DNA of 64,000 bases from Acanthamoeba lenticulata (lineage: Eukaryota; Discosea; Longamoebia; Acanthamoebidae). The stretch is from assembly GCA_002179805.1 (NCBI GenBank), contig NAVB01000320.1, forward strand, positions 1-64,000. Reading direction: 5' to 3'. The notes below the pieces were generated by a model. It was not told the DNA's origin. It made no database searches and saw only the letters and a list, made by a program, of their open reading frames with translations. Below, piece after piece: positions 59,400 through 64,000 of the stretch (its first letter is position 1; each line of letters starts with the position of its first letter). The position numbers and the translations under genes were made by a program.

Positions 59400-62035
59400 T
59401 TAATTCATTTCTTCCGCTGTCTGGTTGGTGGCGCTTGTCCATCGGGCCAGCGTCGCCGCGAGTTGGGCGCGGTCGTAGGGCTTGGGGATCCAGTCGTCCA
59501 TGTCGGCCTCGTGCATCAGCTTGACGGCCTCCTCGGCCCGCATGCCCGTGTGGCCGATGATCGGCAGCCGCCGCCGTCCGCCCAGCGTCTCCCGTTCGTA
59601 CGTTCGTATACGCCGCGTCGTCTCCTTGCCATCTGCCCCGCATCCGTCACCAGACCGACGTCAGCCGTTGTCGCGTTCGCGGGCACAAGCCCAGGCAAGC
59701 GAAGGTGCGTACCGAGGACGGGCATGAGAAAGTCCATCAGAACGGCGTCGAAGCCGCGCTTGTCGTTGTTGCCCGTGGCGCGGAGGAGGTCCAGGCAGGC
59801 CTGGCCGTCGGGCACGACCTGCGTCTCGCAGCCGAGACTGCGCAGCATGGCGAGGCACACCTTGCGGTTGACCGCGTTGTCGTCGACCACCAGCACGCGC
59901 TTGCCCTTCAGGAGTCCCGGAGGCCGCTCGCGCGACTCGACGCCGGCCTCATGGGCCTCCTTCTGCTGCTGCTCAGAGTTGGCCTCGAGAGCATCATCAT
60001 CGTCTTCATCGTCGTTGTCGTCATCATCGCCAAAGTCCACGTCCGCCAGCGGGCCTTCGTGCGCTGCGCCCGCGGCACTGATGGTGGCCAGTGCCGGCGA
60101 GCGCGGCTCGAGCGGGGAGGACAGGAGGACCGGAGGCAGCGGCACGACGAACCAGAAGGTGGAGCCCTTGCCCACTTCCGAGCGGCAGCCGATCTGGCCG
60201 CCCATGGCGTGGACAAGCCGCTTGGAGATGGCCAGGCCCAGGCCCGTGCCCCCAAACTTACGGCTGATCGACGCGTCGGCCTGCACGTAGTCCTGGAACA
60301 GGCTGGCCTGGGCCTCGGGCGAGATGCCGGGCCCGGTGTCGGACACCTCGACGCGCACGGCGTCGTTGAGGTCGGCCAGGAGCGCCACCCGGATCACGCC
60401 CCCGGGCGGCGAAAACTTGCAGGCGTTCGAGAGGAGGTTGGAGATCACCTGCCGGAAGCGCAGCGGGTCGCCCAGGCGCTTGACCGGCCAGCGGGCAAAG
60501 TCCTTCTCGAGCCGGATCTGTTTGTTCTTCATCGTCGCCGCAAAGGTGGCGCAGATCTGTGTGGTGTGATTGGTTCGCGCGTGAGTGCGTGTGCGCTGCA
60601 ACAGCGCAACAGATCACCAAGATAAGGAAGGCGATAAGAAGAAAAGAGAACGTCAATCAACGTGTGAAGACGTTGATTGACGTTGATGGACCGTGACAGA
60701 CCTTCTCCGCTTCGCTGGCGACGGAGAACGGGATGGATTCGAGCACGAATGCGCTGGAATCGACCTTCTCCAGATCGAGCACGTTGTTGAGCAGCGCCAG
60801 CAGGTGCTTCCCGCAGTGCGAGATGGTGAGCAGCGAGTGCCGATAGGCGCACGACCGGGGCATCTGCTCGAGGGTGGCCTCGGTCAGAGCCAGCATCCCG
60901 TGTAGCGGCGTCCGTAACTCTGGAACAGGATAGACAATCAGTTGTTGTCAACGTCAACATACATGGTCACTCTCGAGAGCTTACCGTGAGATGTCGTCGC
61001 GAGAAACATGCTCTTGGCCTCGGCGGCGGAGCGCAGCTCACGGTTGTTTTGCTTCACCTCTGCCAGGGCACTCTATGGGCGTGTGTGGTTTTTGGCAAGT
61101 GGTGTGATCACCAGATCCCCGAGGCACCGATCATCGACGTAGAAGAACGTACGTAGAGTTCGACGAGGGCGGAGGAGCGGCAGTACTCGTGGACCGAAAC
61201 GCAGAGCCCGAAGCAGAGGAGATACGCGTTCATCGCCAAGATGCGCGAAGCGTCGTCGATCGGGATATCTTGCTCGCCAGGGCTCTTCACCATCTGTCGC
61301 AGCACCCAGAGAGATGAGCCTTCGAACAGGACGACGAAGACGCCGAGCATGCCCCCCTGGAACCCGTAAATGAGGGACAGCAGCTTGGGCACCCTGCGTA
61401 GAGGGGAGGCAAAAGGGTGGTGGGTCAATGGTGTTGATGATGATGTAGTTGAAAAACGTGTAGCGTCTTGGTGAGGTGAGGGGGGCGAACCAGCCAAGCC
61501 AAACGTAGAATTCGGCAACGAAGCCGTAGTAAAGACAAAGCACGAGCGTCGAAAAGTTGATGCCGGCGACGAGAAGGCAGGCTGCGCTTTTGATGTCCTG
61601 CCAATGCCGAAGAAGGAGGATGGTCACGGCCTCCAGGAGGAGCATGCAGCATCCCACAAAGACGAAGAAGGACGGCTCCTTGAGGAAGATGAAGGTTGCG
61701 CTCAAAAGGGCCAAGACGAAGGTAATGCTCTGTATGAGCACGAACTTGCGCACGTCCTCTGCGCTGTGCGTCTCGGCGAAGCCTGCTGGAAGAGCGCAGT
61801 TGATCCAGAAGTTGGCAGCAGCGCATTGGCGGTCATCTCGACCCTTCTCAAAGTCTTCTTCTTGGTGCAGCACTGTGTCCTTCATTCTTGGCGTGTGCAC
61901 AGTGGCCTTGTCGCGCTTTACAAGAGCGAGTGATGCAAAAGAAGCGTAAAGAAGGGTCGAGCCGGCTGAAGCGAAGCCAGGCAGCAACCACCTCGGTGAC
62001 GTAATCACCGAGGAAGAGCACCTTGATAGTCCCAT
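59400..62035 (-). CDS. six-TM hybrid histidine kinase with receiver domain
   Basis: Exons 62035-61491, 61393-61153, 61072-60985, 60919-60702, 60556-59713 and 59632-59400 sum to 722 residues in phase. Six hydrophobic segments fill residues 1-250 (for example FVLIQSITFVLALLSATFIFL; SFFVFVGCCMLLLEAVTILLL; LAMNAYLLCFGLCVSV). The kinase core has the H box TSHELRTPLHG (His split from its Glu by an intron), the N box NLLSNACKF, G1 DTGPGIS, the F box and G2 GTGLGLAI. After an acidic linker with a long Asp/Glu run comes a receiver domain (VLVVDDNAVNRK; phospho-acceptor Asp in MDFLMPVLDG; the conserved Lys in IPKPYD). It is predicted to autophosphorylate and relay phosphate to a phosphotransfer protein; the signal sensed by the membrane part is unknown. 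Confidence 0.92.
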
Positions 62036-62533
62036 CCAGTGGAACGAGGAACAAACTGTCGCCCCTCACCCGTCCAAAGAAGGTTTTTGTTACAGAGAGG
62101 GCAACACTCAGGTGGCACCTGTCGCGTGACGTCGATGAGGCAACATAAATAAACATGCCTAAAACAGATGTTTAAAACACAACATGAGAGCGAAGCCTGG
62201 TGGGTCAGTGCTCGGACGTTGAGTGCTCGTTGGGCAAGCGCCAGGCCGAGTCCTCCCCCCTCGGCCGCCCCTGGCTCTGCAACATTCCTTCGCAACGGTT
62301 TGTTGGCTTGTGCTCTGCGCCAAGGGTAAATACACAGGGTGCTTTGGCCAACCGCAAACATCAACATTTTAAGCATAAATGTGCTTAACTGAATGCAAAC
62401 TCCGGACTGGCCGGTTGCTTGGCCCAAACGCGGGACCACTTGTTCACCCTCCGGCAGTTTATTGTTGTTTTACGTGGCCGACAAACCAGGCGTGCGAAGG
62501 CGGAACTGTCCGTAGGCGTTCTGGCACAAAGAG
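62036..62533. other. spacer between divergent genes
   Basis: No gene is seen. The kinase frame stays open upstream of 62035 for about 40 codons, so its start could be further out. The rest holds presumed promoters only. Confidence 0.45.
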
Positions 62534-64000
62534 ATGCGACTGCCGTGGCGATTGTTGGGTCTTTTTGCCCTTTTCATCACAGCTGCTTTCTCTCTCGCGC
62601 AGGGTAACGCTTTCTTGTTCGTTCTTTTTTTCTTATTCTCAATTTTATTTTTCATGCGATCGTTTTTTGTATCTGCCAGGTAAGGTCACGGTGGAGTGGG
62701 CCGAGCCGGTGGATGGGTTCTGGTGGGACCCACTTCGCTGGCGCGACTCCACGACCGGCGCCCCGCGGGTGCCCACCGCGGACGATGAGGTTTTGATCGC
62801 CTCTATCGCCGGCACCACCTTCAGTGTCTTCCTTGACGTGCGAGTTCCTTCATCTTCTTCCTTTCTGGTGGTGGAGATTAAGATTCGTCTCAACGAGCTT
62901 ACGATTCACGAATCAATTGCAGCCACTCCAAACGGGACAAGCCGCAACCGTGCAAACACTCAGCGTAGGGTCACCGTCCTCGCAGTGCTGCGTCAACTCA
63001 AGTGCCTCAGGCGAGACGTCCTGCTGGGCGGCCCTCGTCCTACGAGGAGGTACGAAGAAATGCCTTTTCCGTCATGAATCTTCATCCTTCTGTACCAGAA
63101 GGCTCATCCATCACGACCACCATCATCAGCGACGCTCACGGTGAAGACGCTCTTCACGGTGTACCCGTTCGGCATGCTGCGCTTCACGGCGAGCCCACTC
63201 GCTCCGGCCAACGACACAGCGCAGGGCAGCACGGTGGTGTGCCCGTCGACCATGATTTATGGCTGGGCCCAGGGCAGCGTGAACGTGCAAGGCCACGTCA
63301 GCATCGAGTCTGGCGCCCAGGTCGGTCCTCTCCGATCCCTTCTCGCGTCCCACGATTCCTGCAGGAATCGTGCTGACAACAGCCTGCGCCGTGGGCGTTG
63401 AACAGGTGACGGTGGCCACGATCGCCCCGGACCAGACGCTGCGCTACACCTGGGGCAGCTGGCTCATCGACGGCAATCTCACGATCAACCAGCCCAGCCA
63501 GTTCCTGCTGAATGGTGCGCCTGTTCTCGTCGACTGTTAGCTTGACTGTTGTTGACTGTCGACGATGATCGCCGACTCCAGCCAACGACGGGCCGATGCC
63601 GCAGATCAAGTCCACGAACTTGATCGTGCCTGTCTCTGCGAGGCGACGCGCAATCCCCTCCGGCTCGTGCACCTCTGGGGAGCCGAACGGGATCATGCTC
63701 TACGTCTACGATAACACGGACGTGCAGCTCCCGTCGTTCTTCCTCTACGACGCCTTTGTGGGCTCGTACGCCACCACTTCTTCCCAACAGGGAATGTTTG
63801 GAATGCATGTGGCCTGTCATTGACCATGTGGCATGGACAGGACCGCGTCCTTTACGGCCTCCACGTCGGCGTGGCTCTCCTTTGGCCTGAACGACATCAA
63901 GGATCAGTGCCGCGTGATCTGCAGCAGCAACGAAAACAATCCTTCGAGTGCGTCGTCCAATCCTGAGTGGTGGTGATGACGTCAGCACCAACTCACACAT
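62534..64000 (+). CDS. secreted/cell-surface beta-solenoid-like protein, 5' part (runs off right edge)
   Basis: Exons 62534-62603, 62680-62837, 62923-63049, 63130-63320, 63406-63514, 63582-63765 and 63841-63947 join in phase; an intron starts at 63948 and the gene continues beyond the window. A signal peptide (LLGLFALFITAAFSLAQG) precedes VEWAEPVDGFWWDPLRW and VPTADDEVLIASIAGTTF, a pattern seen in parallel-beta (G8-like or autotransporter-like) surface proteins. Further strand repeats (TLRYTWGSWLIDGNLTI; FVGSTASFTASTSAWLSFG) follow, with several NxS/T sites. It could be the ectodomain of a receptor kinase, but no TM or kinase is reached here. Confidence 0.7.

Overview
The window is nuclear DNA of a free-living amoeba, most likely Acanthamoeba (A. 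castellanii or a close relative). The reasons are a complete two-exon actin gene, Acanthamoeba-type 5S rRNA genes, GC-rich exons cut by many short introns (about 55-230 bp), and families typical of amoebae (TKL kinases, class III cyclases, a hybrid histidine kinase, SH2 and F-box proteins). The genus call is inference from remembered sequences; no database was searched. Exon limits were read by hand from splice sites, reading frame and family conservation. In most genes listed the exon lengths sum to an exact multiple of three.

Left part (1-11.3 kb): the 5' end of a coiled-coil gene leaves on the minus strand. It is followed by a 1726-residue receptor with two bacterial PstS-like ligand-binding modules, an EGF-like module, one membrane segment, a TKL kinase, a class III cyclase and a second TKL kinase. 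Then come a tRNA-like gene, an F-box protein and a small Ser/Thr kinase with a TATA/CCAAT-type promoter.

11.3-34.4 kb is compact housekeeping and regulatory DNA: an F-box/propeller-like protein, LSM3, a saposin-like protein, mitochondrial homoisocitrate dehydrogenase, a membrane protein, a kinesin-12-like motor with E2F-like promoter sites, a secreted VWA protein, a KIAA1143/DUF4604 homologue, WBP11, a HIG1 protein, a DsbA-like thioredoxin-fold protein, a PfkB sugar kinase, a bacterial-type zinc ribbon, an SH2+F-box protein and a MORN-variant protein.

34.7-41.6 kb holds a second receptor (1677 aa) with the same architecture as the first but a very different intron pattern. It is followed by trehalose synthase (TreS), a small basic protein and an ankyrin-metallophosphoesterase fusion. 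A 5S rRNA gene, actin and a second 5S copy with a 4-nt deletion occupy 48.6-50.7 kb. The right part has a small membrane protein, a PhyH-type dioxygenase, a large helical-repeat-like protein, an MFS transporter, a six-TM hybrid histidine kinase and the 5' part of a secreted surface protein that runs off the end.

The most striking content is the receptor pair, a modular environmental sensor that places two kinases and a cyclase behind bacterial-type solute-binding domains. Both copies carry the same Asp-to-Glu change at the second metal site of the cyclase. Splicing signals are also unusual: donors of the form G(T/C)NCG, at least three GC-AG introns sharing AG|GCACG, a recurrent TGCTGAC branch-like motif, and G-runs close to 3' splice sites.
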